Shown here in pieces: positions 15,397-22,894 of a stretch of DNA of 30,012 bases. This stretch comes from FW021-bin31 sp964478125 (GTDB taxonomy: Bacteria; Bacteroidota; Bacteroidia; Chitinophagales; Chitinophagaceae). The translations under genes were made by a program, and so were the position numbers. Each line of letters opens with the position of its first letter. Within the stretch, counting starts at the first letter, position 1. Location of the stretch: assembly GCA_964478125.1 (NCBI GenBank), contig CAYZGR010000039.1, forward strand, positions 1 to 30,012, in the 5' to 3' direction. The notes under the pieces were generated by a model. It was not told where the DNA came from, searched no databases, and saw only the letters and a program-made list of their open reading frames with translations.

Positions 15397-16185
15397 CTAC
15401 CCCTCTGTCCGCCTCTTATTTTCCATTTCTATCTGTCGCATCTGCTTGGCATCCTGAAGGAACTCAGAGGCGAAAATAAAGCTGTTCAACCGCTCGTCGC
15501 TGCTGAAAATAATATCCTTGCTTGATCCTACCCACTGCCGGTTGCCCTGGTACATGTAAAGGATATTATCTCCGATTTCCATCACGGAGTTCATATCATG
15601 GGTATTGATGACCGTGGTAATGTTATATTCAACCGTCAGTTCATGGATGAGTTTATCAATTACCATGGAAGTTTGAGGATCCAAACCGGAATTGGGTTCA
15701 TCGCAAAACAAATACTTCGGATTCAGGACAATAGCACGGGCAATACCTACTCTCTTTTTCATTCCTCCACTGATCTCCGCAGGCAGTTTTGTGTTCACGT
15801 CTTTTAAATTGACCCGTTCCAGCACGGAATTGACGCGTTTTTTCCGATCCCGATAGTTAAGATTCGTAAACATGTTTAATGGAAACATCACATTCTGTTC
15901 GATGGTCATGCTATCGAAAAGCGCCGTTCCCTGAAAAAGCATCCCTATCTTCTGGCGTAATTGCTTTATTTCTTTCTCCGACATGGCAAACAGATCGGTG
16001 TCATTATATTTTATTTTCCCCGAATCCGTTTTGAAAAGCCCGACCATACATTTCATCAGCACGGTCTTTCCGCTTCCGCTGGTACCTATGATGAGGTTGG
16101 TTTTGCCGCTTTCCATGGTGGCAGACACACCTTTAAGGACTTCGTTGCCATCAAAACTTTTTCTTACCTCGATCAATTCTATCAT
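15397..16185 (-). CDS. MlaF-like ABC transporter ATP-binding protein
   Basis: A 262-residue ATPase of the Mla/MCE phospholipid transport type. It has the Walker A GTSGSGKT (34-41), the ABC signature ISGGMKKRVGIARAI, Walker B YLFCDEP followed by NSGLDPQ, and the switch histidine in VINTHDM. The KKRVG form of the signature fits MlaF proteins. I chose the ATG at 16185, giving MIELIEVRKSF, where the ABC domain begins. The longer frame to 16257 would overlap the permease gene by 53 bases and adds residues unlike the family. It follows the MlaE gene after 19 bases and surely pairs with it. No MCE-domain (MlaD) gene is present nearby; the next gene downstream is convergent. Confidence 0.92.
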   Translation of the reverse strand: MIELIEVRKSFDGNEVLKGVSATMESGKTNLIIGTSGSGKTVLMKCMVGLFKTDSGKIKYNDTDLFAMSEKEIKQLRQKIGMLFQGTALFDSMTIEQNVMFPLNMFTNLNYRDRKKRVNSVLERVNLKDVNTKLPAEISGGMKKRVGIARAIVLNPKYLFCDEPNSGLDPQTSMVIDKLIHELTVEYNITTVINTHDMNSVMEIGDNILYMYQGNRQWVGSSKDIIFSSDERLNSFIFASEFLQDAKQMRQIEMENKRRTEG

Positions 16186-16204
16186 GAATCTGTATTTAAC
16201 CGGA

Positions 16205-16942
16205 TCATGCAAGCAGTAACGCCGCCAGTCCGTAATCTGCCAAAAGGATAAAGACACAACTGACGACCACCGCCTTGGTACTGGCTTTTCCTATTTCCAA
16301 AGCGCCCCCGTTTACATAATAACCATAATAAGATGAAATGCTGGATATAATAAAAGCAAAAGAATACGCCTTGACAAGCGCAAAGAAAATATTGTATCCC
16401 TTAAATTCGGCATGCAGTCCGATCATGTAGTCTTCCGCAGAAAGGATACCCGAAGCCACGCCGGCAAATTTCCCGGCCCAGATTCCCACAAAACCCGAGA
16501 TAACGACTAAAAGCGGGATCATCAGTAAGGCAGCCAAAATCTTAGGAAGGATCAGATAACACTTGGGATTAATACCCATAATCTCCAACGCGTCTATTTG
16601 CTCGCTCACCCGCATATTCCCCAGTTCTGAGGCAATCTTTGAACCCACTACTCCTGCTAAGACAATACAAGTGATGGTAGGTGCAAACTCGAGGATCATG
16701 GTATCGCGTACCACCATTGAAATGGTAGACTTGGGAATGAGCGGGCTCACCAACTGGTAAGCCGTCTGAATAGTGGACACCCCTCCTATGAAAAGAGAAA
16801 TAATGAGTACAATGCCCAAAGACCCGATACCGATATCCACACACTGACTCATGAATTGCCTCCAAAACATCTTGAAGCTTTCAGGTTTGGTAAACATCCC
16901 CTTCAGCATCAACAAATATCTTCCTAAATGGGTCAACAGCAT
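16205..16942 (-). CDS. MlaE-like ABC transporter permease
   Basis: A 245-residue inner-membrane permease of the MlaE (YrbE) family. It has about five hydrophobic segments (for example GIVLIISLFIGGVSTI, MIPLLVVISGFVGIWAG and VVVSCVFILLADYGLAALLLA). The conserved core reads LEFAPTITCIVLAGVVGSKIASELGNMRVSEQIDALEIMGINP, with the family's glutamate-rich EQIDALE coupling region. The enzyme complex moves phospholipids or related lipids between the inner membrane and the periplasm. It is followed at once by its ATPase and preceded by an uncharacterised kinase-like gene (49-base gap). Confidence 0.94.
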   Translation of the reverse strand: MLLTHLGRYLLMLKGMFTKPESFKMFWRQFMSQCVDIGIGSLGIVLIISLFIGGVSTIQTAYQLVSPLIPKSTISMVVRDTMILEFAPTITCIVLAGVVGSKIASELGNMRVSEQIDALEIMGINPKCYLILPKILAALLMIPLLVVISGFVGIWAGKFAGVASGILSAEDYMIGLHAEFKGYNIFFALVKAYSFAFIISSISSYYGYYVNGGALEIGKASTKAVVVSCVFILLADYGLAALLLA

Positions 16943-16991
16943 AGTAAACAGAATATAAGTGCAAACTTAATAAATAAATTATTTCTTGATT

Positions 16992-18038
16992 TTACACATA
17001 TCGGCGTTTGGCCAGACTTCTCACCAATAGTCGTTTCAAACTTCGTTCGATGATCTCTCCCATGGTCTTACAGCGTGCAAAGATGGCATCATCATAGTGA
17101 CGAGCCAGTTCATGACCAAGCTGTTCAATCTTTTCGGGGGTAGAAACATTGTCCGTCATTATAACATCCCGTAAATCCCTTATTCTATGACGATGCGCCT
17201 TAATACGCCTGGAGATCAATGACCGCTCTTCTTGCTGATACTGCCTTACCACTTCCGCATTGAGATATTGCACCACCAGATTGACAAAAGGTTCATTCTC
17301 TTTAAAAAACTGAGGCATATAAATATTCTTTTTCCCTTCATAAAACTGTTGATCAAAATCAATTCCACGGATACGAAACTGCACATCATCAAAATCAGGC
17401 GTTATATCAAAAACAAAATTATAAGAACGCATATCCCCCAGCAACCGGACGAAGCAACGTTCATTAAATTTCACAAATTCCTTCGCAATACGCGTAGGAT
17501 TAAAATCACGCCGATTCATCCAGCGCAATGCAAACTGATCTCCGGGAACCCCCGCGATATGTTCTTCTATCAGAGTCTCCCTGTCGACAATAAAATTGAG
17601 CCAATAGGGCGATAAGATATGCTCGAGTTCCAAGCCATATATTCGGGAAGCATCCGCTACTTTAACATAAAAATAATCATATACATCATTGTAGGTATTA
17701 ACAATGCGAATGCGAAAAGGATGGGAGTTTCCAAAAGTACAGAAATCAATACGCTCTACATACAGATGCTCCTCCGCCGCCTGGTCTCCCCCCGCTTTCA
17801 GGATGGAATATATCCGTTTCAATCCCTGATGAATCTGATGCATGAGATGCTGGGGGTAAAAAACGGTTTCCCACAGCGTATCATTCCCCTTTTTATCATA
17901 AAGTGGAATGGCATTATCATAATATTTCAGATCCTCGTAAGCCAGCGGTAAATCCAATTCCCTGTCATACAGCTTCAGATACTTGCGAAAAGCACTGTTA
18001 ATGGGATAAAATATCTTCTTTTTGGAAATAACCGGCAC
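16992..18038 (-). CDS. Uncharacterised protein with kinase-like (APH-type) motifs
   Basis: A 348-residue soluble protein that I cannot assign to a named family. Four stretches appear in the order expected of a protein-kinase or aminoglycoside-phosphotransferase fold. They are a strand with a lysine (DYFYVKVADA, K126), a hinge-like ETLIEEHIAGVPG (155-167), a catalytic-loop-like GDMRSYNFVFD (D202, N207, fitting GDxxxxN) and a metal-site-like RGIDFDQ (D227, D229). The histidine usually before GD is leucine. The C-terminus (about 260-348) is helical and very basic, with arginine-rich segments. It has no signal peptide or membrane helix. It lies upstream of the MlaE/MlaF genes on the same strand. 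A kinase fold is inference from motifs and needs structure prediction. Confidence 0.6.
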   Translation of the reverse strand: MPVISKKKIFYPINSAFRKYLKLYDRELDLPLAYEDLKYYDNAIPLYDKKGNDTLWETVFYPQHLMHQIHQGLKRIYSILKAGGDQAAEEHLYVERIDFCTFGNSHPFRIRIVNTYNDVYDYFYVKVADASRIYGLELEHILSPYWLNFIVDRETLIEEHIAGVPGDQFALRWMNRRDFNPTRIAKEFVKFNERCFVRLLGDMRSYNFVFDITPDFDDVQFRIRGIDFDQQFYEGKKNIYMPQFFKENEPFVNLVVQYLNAEVVRQYQQEERSLISRRIKAHRHRIRDLRDVIMTDNVSTPEKIEQLGHELARHYDDAIFARCKTMGEIIERSLKRLLVRSLAKRRYV

Positions 18039-18040
18039 GA

Positions 18041-18110
18041 TGGATTAATGGTTAATCGTCAATTACAAATTACGAATTACGAAATTACGAATTACAATTG
18101 ACTAATAACC
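18041..18110. repeat. Intergenic ATTACGA/ATTACAA heptamer repeat
   Basis: Five heptamers lie almost in tandem: ATTACAA at 18062-18068, ATTACGA at 18069-18075 and 18076-18082, then after one base ATTACGA at 18084-18090 and ATTACAA at 18091-18097. TTAATGGTTAAT and CAATTGACTAATAAC flank them. The array sits between the HAD nucleotidase gene and the kinase-like gene. Confidence 0.65.
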
Positions 18111-18117
18111 TGTCGCT

Positions 18118-18585
18118 TTATGGCAATAAATATTTTAATACCGAATCCCAATCAGGGAAAACATCGGTACCAAAATGAATATGTTCTCCCGTAAAATTCT
18201 CCACTCCATTGCGCAGGCGATCATCAATCAAAGCCCTTCCCGTAAATAATCCTTTGTTGTGAGAAAGGATGAGCTTCTTAAAAGCCATCTCTCCCAGATG
18301 TTTTTCTACCCAGACCCGTTTCTCCGTCCAGGAATTAACGCCATGCCAATCCGGAGTAGAAAGAATGTATACCTCATAAACGCGGGACAGTTTTGTAAAG
18401 GCATCGACAGCGCCGGAAACCGGGTTTAAAGCGGTAAAAAAACCGGACTCCGCACTTAAGGCAGAAGTGATCTCGCGCTGTCTCGCACGTTCATAATGAT
18501 CAAATTCGGGATATCTTTCTTTAACTGCACCATAAAAATCAACCAATACGCCATCCATGTCGATAAAGAGGAGTTCATTTTCCAT
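18118..18585 (-). CDS. HAD-superfamily 5'(3')-nucleotidase-like phosphatase (NT5C type)
   Basis: A 155-residue cytoplasmic phosphatase of the HAD superfamily. Motif I is FIDMDGVLVDF, with the nucleophile and general acid D9 and D11. Motif II is YILSTPDW, motif III is the lysine in LSHNKGL, and motif IV is ALIDDR. This set and the size fit the NT5C group, which dephosphorylates deoxyribonucleotides; the actual substrate is not certain. I chose the ATG at 18585 because the nucleophile motif begins a few residues later. The longer frame to 18798 only overlaps the DUF1080 gene out of frame. It starts 32 bases after that gene's stop. Confidence 0.85.
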   Translation of the reverse strand: MENELLFIDMDGVLVDFYGAVKERYPEFDHYERARQREITSALSAESGFFTALNPVSGAVDAFTKLSRVYEVYILSTPDWHGVNSWTEKRVWVEKHLGEMAFKKLILSHNKGLFTGRALIDDRLRNGVENFTGEHIHFGTDVFPDWDSVLKYLLP

Positions 18586-18617
18586 CGTAGAGTAATCCCG
18601 TTTACTTGTTACAACAG

Positions 18618-19259
18618 TTACAGCTTTTGCAATTCGATGTTCTTCCAGCGCACTTTTATCCCGCCGCCGGCATGTATCTGCAGGGCAATCTGACCGGTAG
18701 TCTCCCCGATCTTTGCATCTTCCAAATGGCACATATGGGTACCGTTCAGCCAGGTATCCACCGTATCGCCATTTACACGCAGCTTCATGGTGTTCCACTC
18801 TCCCATCTTTAAAGCTTTTTCTTTCTCAGGAGCGGGTTGAATGAGCCATCCACGGCCATAGGATTCATAAATTCCCCCACTGTGATGCCCGGGAGGAGCT
18901 ACCTCGGCCTGCCAGCCTGCCACCTTACGGCCGTCCACCGAACAGTGAAAGAAAATACCGCTATTGCCATTGGCCTCCTGTTTAAACTGTAACGTAAGTA
19001 TAAAGTTCTTAAATTTTTTCTTTGTACCCAGGTATCCATATTTTTTATCGGGCCCACTCTCACATACCAGGGTTCCGTCTTTATCTACATACCATTTTTC
19101 GGTCCCGTAAATGATCCAACCCTTCAGGTTCTTACCGTTAAAAAGGGAATGCGTTTTATGTTTCTTTTTTTGAGCGGCAGCCTGCCGGTCGGTGACAATA
19201 AAAAGACTGGCAAACAGGAGCAGCGCCAGGCTTGCCTTTAAGGTGATCTTCATAATCAT
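18618..19259 (-). CDS. Secreted DUF1080 (3-keto-disaccharide hydrolase-like) protein
   Basis: A 213-residue protein with a signal peptide (about 1-29, LKASLALLLFASLFIVTDRQAAA). The mature part follows the DUF1080 pattern: SLFNGKNLKGWIIYG near the N-terminus, then LVCESGPDKKYGYLGT, FILTLQFKQEANGNSGIFFHC, GIYESYGRGWL, GEWNTMKLRVNGDTVDTWLNG and a closing GQIALQIHAGGGIKVRWKNIEL. This is a laminin-G/concanavalin-like beta sandwich; some members are known as 3-keto-disaccharide hydrolases. Its substrate is not known here. It lies 30 bases after rny on the same strand, which is probably just a shared transcript. Confidence 0.93.
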   Translation of the reverse strand: MIMKITLKASLALLLFASLFIVTDRQAAAQKKKHKTHSLFNGKNLKGWIIYGTEKWYVDKDGTLVCESGPDKKYGYLGTKKKFKNFILTLQFKQEANGNSGIFFHCSVDGRKVAGWQAEVAPPGHHSGGIYESYGRGWLIQPAPEKEKALKMGEWNTMKLRVNGDTVDTWLNGTHMCHLEDAKIGETTGQIALQIHAGGGIKVRWKNIELQKL

Positions 19260-19289
19260 TGTTTTTAAATTAAAAATTATAAATAGACT

Positions 19290-20882
19290 TTATCGTGCTA
19301 CGCTAACTGCCCGCTTCTCGCGGATAACTGTAATTTTAATCTGCCCCGGGAACTGCATTTCGCTTTGGATCTTCTGGGCAATTTCAAAGGAGAGTCTTTC
19401 GGCATCCGCATCTCCCACCTTTTCACTTTCCACGATCACCCTAAGCTCGCGTCCGGCCTGGATAGCAAAAGCTTTTTCCACTCCATCAAAGGCAATGGCT
19501 GTATTTTCCAGATCCCGTATACGTTGCATATAGCTCTGCATAATTTCGCGCCTTGCACCGGGACGAGCGCCGCTAATGGCGTCACAGGCTTGCACAATGG
19601 GAGAAATGACATATTCCATCTCAATCTCATCATGATGTGCGCCCACGGCATTTACCACGGCTTCATGTTCATTGTATTTCTTGGCCAGCTTGGCGCCCAA
19701 TAGGGCATGGCTCAATTCGGTTTCTTCATCGGGTACTTTACCCACGTCATGTAACAGTCCGGCACGCTTGGCCAGCTTGGCATTCAAACCCATTTCCGCA
19801 GCCATAATGGCACAAAGATTGGCGGTTTCCTTCGAATGCATTAACAGGTTCTGACCATAGGAAGAACGAAAGCGCATCTTACCTACCAGTCGGATCAGCT
19901 CGGGGTGCATTCCATGAATACCCAGCTCTATAACAGTGCGCTCACCGATCTCCCGGACCTGTTCTTCCATTTGTTTGCGTGTTTTTTCCACTACTTCCTC
20001 AATACGGGCAGGATGAATACGACCGTCCTGAACCAGGCGTTGTAAAGCCAGACGTGCAATCTCCCGGCGCAGCGGATCAAAACAAGAAAGTACAATAGCT
20101 TCCGGCGTATCATCTACGATCAGATCTACACCTGTAGCTGCTTCTATAGCCCGGATATTGCGTCCTTCCCTGCCGATGATCTGCCCTTTTAACTCATCAC
20201 TCTCCAGGTTGAATACCGTGATGGCATTCTCAATGGTCTGCTCGGCTGCCGTACGCTGAATGGTTTGAATGATGATCTTTTTTGCCTCTTTATTAGCTTT
20301 GATTTTTGCCTCTTCCAGAATTTCCTGTACATGAGCCGCCGCATGGGTTTTAGCTTCTTCCTTCAGTGCCAGGGCCATCTGCTCCCGCGCTTCATCAGCA
20401 CTCATACCGGCAATTTTCTCCAGTTGTTTGATCTGCTGTTCCTGCTGTTTTTCAAGCTCCGTACGCTTCACATTGACCAGTTCGATCTGCTCCTGTAAAT
20501 TTTCCCGGATAGCCTCATTCTCCTTAACCCTGCGCTGTACATTTTCATTCTTTTGATTCAGAGACTGTTCTTTCTGACGAATTCGCTTTTCACTGTCTTC
20601 TAACTTTTTATTTCTTTTGGATACGGATTTCTCATGTTCGGTTTTAAGTTTCAGAAATTTTTCTTTGGCTTCCAGTATTTTATCTTTTTTCAGCGTTTCT
20701 GCCTCGGCTTGCGCCTCTTTTTTTATTCTTTCCGCCTGTTGATTGGCTTCTTCTATAAGCTTTTGATTGTTTTTATTCAATGAAGCGGAAAAGACGGCCC
20801 TTCCAACGAATATACCTACTACCAGGGCCACGACAGCAGCCCCAATTAAAATTGTTAACGAAATCATAATTATGTAATTCAA
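19290..20882 (-). CDS. rny: Ribonuclease Y
   Basis: A 530-residue membrane-anchored endoribonuclease that starts mRNA decay. One N-terminal membrane helix (about 5-28) is followed by a long coiled coil rich in K/E/Q (about 35-215). A KH RNA-binding domain comes next (about 228-290, GQIIGREGRNIRAIEAATGVDLIVDDTPE), then an HD domain (about 345-440) with the metal-binding H378-D379 in LLHDVGKVPDE. The end (VIREKRAVSVAR) is typical. Length matches the family. Upstream is a TAAATTTG box (20947-20954) and a short hairpin, which suggest its own transcript start. DUF1080 follows after 30 bases. Confidence 0.97.
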   Translation of the reverse strand: MNYIIMISLTILIGAAVVALVVGIFVGRAVFSASLNKNNQKLIEEANQQAERIKKEAQAEAETLKKDKILEAKEKFLKLKTEHEKSVSKRNKKLEDSEKRIRQKEQSLNQKNENVQRRVKENEAIRENLQEQIELVNVKRTELEKQQEQQIKQLEKIAGMSADEAREQMALALKEEAKTHAAAHVQEILEEAKIKANKEAKKIIIQTIQRTAAEQTIENAITVFNLESDELKGQIIGREGRNIRAIEAATGVDLIVDDTPEAIVLSCFDPLRREIARLALQRLVQDGRIHPARIEEVVEKTRKQMEEQVREIGERTVIELGIHGMHPELIRLVGKMRFRSSYGQNLLMHSKETANLCAIMAAEMGLNAKLAKRAGLLHDVGKVPDEETELSHALLGAKLAKKYNEHEAVVNAVGAHHDEIEMEYVISPIVQACDAISGARPGARREIMQSYMQRIRDLENTAIAFDGVEKAFAIQAGRELRVIVESEKVGDADAERLSFEIAQKIQSEMQFPGQIKITVIREKRAVSVAR

Positions 20883-20946
20883 ATAGATTCATGTAAAAAA
20901 TAAAATGACCTCAAGCAAATTTTGAGGATCTTAAAGGGCGAAAATA

Positions 20947-20954
20947 CAAATTTA
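20947..20954 (-). promoter_or_regulatory. Candidate promoter -7 box for rny
   Basis: The minus strand reads TAAATTTG, fitting TAnnTTTG. A TTTG lies 23 bases upstream (20978-20981), at the long end of the allowed spacing. Between this box and the rny ATG is a hairpin (CCTCAA/TTGAGG) with a following T-rich stretch on the minus strand, which could be a leftover terminator of the symporter gene or a leader element. Confidence 0.4.
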
Positions 20955-20992
20955 AGAGAGAAAATGAGGGGAAATTTCAAAGAGATTGAAAT

Positions 20993-22510
20993 TCAGTTCT
21001 TTTTTTTAGATGCCAGTAACAAGAGGAAAAAAGTCAGAAGGGCATTGATAACCAAAAGCTCGTACCCTATTTTATAGCCATGAAAAATAGCTGAAGAACA
21101 GTTTTGGGCAAAGGCGGCGGCAGAAGGAGTTAAATGAAACTTTTCTATATACCAGTCGGGGTGGTTGATCAAATCCAAACACAAGGTAAGCAGCATGGAG
21201 GCAATGGAAAACATCAGCGGCCCTTTTCCCTTCACTATCCTTTTGGTCAGAATACCGAAAGCAAACAATCCCAACAAGGGGCCATACGTATACCCGGCAA
21301 GTTTAAGCAGGATAACGATCAGGGATCCATTATCCACCCGCCTGTAAAAAAATACGAACCCCAGAAACAACAATGCAAACAATATATGCACAACAAAGCG
21401 AACCCGTATCTTTTTTGACTCCGGCCAACCGGTTCTTTTCGGCATTTCCAGGATATCTATGCAAAAAGAAGAAGTCATGGCCGTCAGCGCACCATCCGAA
21501 CTGGGAAAAAGGGCAGATATCAAACCTATGATAAATACGATAGTAAACACGAAGGGCCATCCGCCCTGGATCGCGACAGCCGGAAACAGGTCATCCCCTC
21601 TTGCCGAGATCCCGTGATGTTGGGCATACAACATAAGCAAACCGCCCAGGAAAAGAAAAATAAATACAACCCCCATTTGCATGGTTCCCATCACCAGTAC
21701 ATTCTTACGGGAATCTTTCAGATTACTCACACTGATATTTTTTTGCATCATTTCCTGATCCAATCCCGTCATAGCTACCGTAATAAAGACGCCCCCGATA
21801 ATCTCCTTAAAAAAGTTATGAGAAGAAAGTCCTTCCCAGGTGAATATACGGGTTAGCCCCTGTTCTCTTAATTGCAACCAGGAAGTTTCCATATTGAGGT
21901 TCAGATGCTTCATAATATAGAGGGTACCTATGATCAGAGAGAGGAGCATAAAGGTGGTCTGTAAAGTATCCGTCCACACGATGGTTTTCACGCCTCCTTT
22001 GAAGGTATACAAAAGGATCAGTAACATAATGGCCCATGCGGCAATGGAGAAAGAGATATCCAGCTCCTTCAGGATAAAAACCTCCAGCACCTTAATCACC
22101 AAATACAGCCGAAGGGTGGAACCTACTGTACGAGACAGCATAAAAAACAACGCTCCCGTCTTATGTGCGTTTCGGCCCAGTCTGCGCTCCAGGTAAGTAT
22201 AAATAGAGGTGAGCTCCATTTTATAATACAAAGGCAGCAATACAAAAGCCACTATAAAATATCCCAGCCAATAACCAATTGTTACTTGAAAATAGGAAAA
22301 ACCGGTATGGCCTACCGTTCCCGGAACACTGATAAAAGTGACGCCCGTTAAAGAAGTGCCTATCATTCCGAAGGCTACAACCCACCACTTACTTTTACGA
22401 TTCCCAACAAAAAAAGATTCATTATTGCTGTGACGGGAAGTAAACCAGGCGATAGCCATCAAAAGACCAAAATAGGCCAGTACAATGGCAAGCAATAGCG
22501 TCTTGTTCAT
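20993..22510 (-). CDS. Sodium:solute symporter
   Basis: A 505-residue inner-membrane protein of the SSS family with about 13 hydrophobic helices. It opens with LLAIVLAYFGLLMAIAWFTSRHS and NESFFVGNRKSKWWVVAFGMIGTSLTGVTFISVPG, the characteristic start of SSS carriers. GLISALFPSSDGALTAMTSSFC fits the helix-8 region, where sodium-site serines and threonines lie. Length is normal. The transported solute cannot be told from the sequence. It stands between zapA (63-base gap) and rny (110-base gap), all on one strand; its function has no obvious link to either neighbour. Confidence 0.93.
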   Translation of the reverse strand: MNKTLLLAIVLAYFGLLMAIAWFTSRHSNNESFFVGNRKSKWWVVAFGMIGTSLTGVTFISVPGTVGHTGFSYFQVTIGYWLGYFIVAFVLLPLYYKMELTSIYTYLERRLGRNAHKTGALFFMLSRTVGSTLRLYLVIKVLEVFILKELDISFSIAAWAIMLLILLYTFKGGVKTIVWTDTLQTTFMLLSLIIGTLYIMKHLNLNMETSWLQLREQGLTRIFTWEGLSSHNFFKEIIGGVFITVAMTGLDQEMMQKNISVSNLKDSRKNVLVMGTMQMGVVFIFLFLGGLLMLYAQHHGISARGDDLFPAVAIQGGWPFVFTIVFIIGLISALFPSSDGALTAMTSSFCIDILEMPKRTGWPESKKIRVRFVVHILFALLFLGFVFFYRRVDNGSLIVILLKLAGYTYGPLLGLFAFGILTKRIVKGKGPLMFSIASMLLTLCLDLINHPDWYIEKFHLTPSAAAFAQNCSSAIFHGYKIGYELLVINALLTFFLLLLASKKKN

Positions 22511-22573
22511 AGAAGGAATAGGTCAGCCGATCTGCATACGATCAGGGAAAGGTCTAAATATTTGATCTTTTGG

Positions 22574-22876
22574 TCATGAGGTTTCATTTTCTTCTAAAAC
22601 TTCATCCATGCGAGCTTCCATGTTAAGAAGAAATTCCTGCACCTCTTCAGAAAGACCGGGTTTGGCAGTGACTGACTGTGTAGCATACCATATGAGACAC
22701 ATAGAGATAAAATCCTGCAGATCTTTTCCTGCATAAGCCGTTTTAAATTCTACAATTTTCGCATTCACCTCCTTCATAACCTTACGAATATCCTCTTCTT
22801 CTCCCGGTTTGATCCGAAGCCGATACGTTCGATCCGCCACTACAATATTCACAGGAATAAGTTGTTCCTCCGGCAT
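22574..22876 (-). CDS. zapA: Cell division protein ZapA
   Basis: A 100-residue cytoplasmic protein that binds FtsZ and helps bundle its filaments. The N-terminal half shows the ZapA pattern IPVNIVVADRTYRLRIKPGEEEDIRKVMKEVNAKI, a strand-turn-strand followed by a helix. The C-terminal half is a helix (about 55-100) expected to form the dimer/tetramer coiled coil. Size matches the family. It starts 18 bases after the E1 dehydrogenase stop and is probably co-transcribed with it. Confidence 0.87.
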   Translation of the reverse strand: MPEEQLIPVNIVVADRTYRLRIKPGEEEDIRKVMKEVNAKIVEFKTAYAGKDLQDFISMCLIWYATQSVTAKPGLSEEVQEFLLNMEARMDEVLEENETS

Positions 22877-22894
22877 GGTTAATATATTTTGAAA

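Noticed and set aside
16186..16257. N-terminal extension of the MlaF ATPase
   Set aside because: It overlaps the permease gene by 53 bases and adds residues not seen in ABC ATPases, which begin near MIELIEVRKSF.
18062..18097. CRISPR array
   Set aside because: The units are 7 bases, almost contiguous and without spacers, so they are simple repeats.
18586..18798. N-terminal extension of the HAD nucleotidase
   Set aside because: The added residues come from a frame overlapping the DUF1080 gene, and the HAD nucleophile motif starts right after the ATG at 18585.
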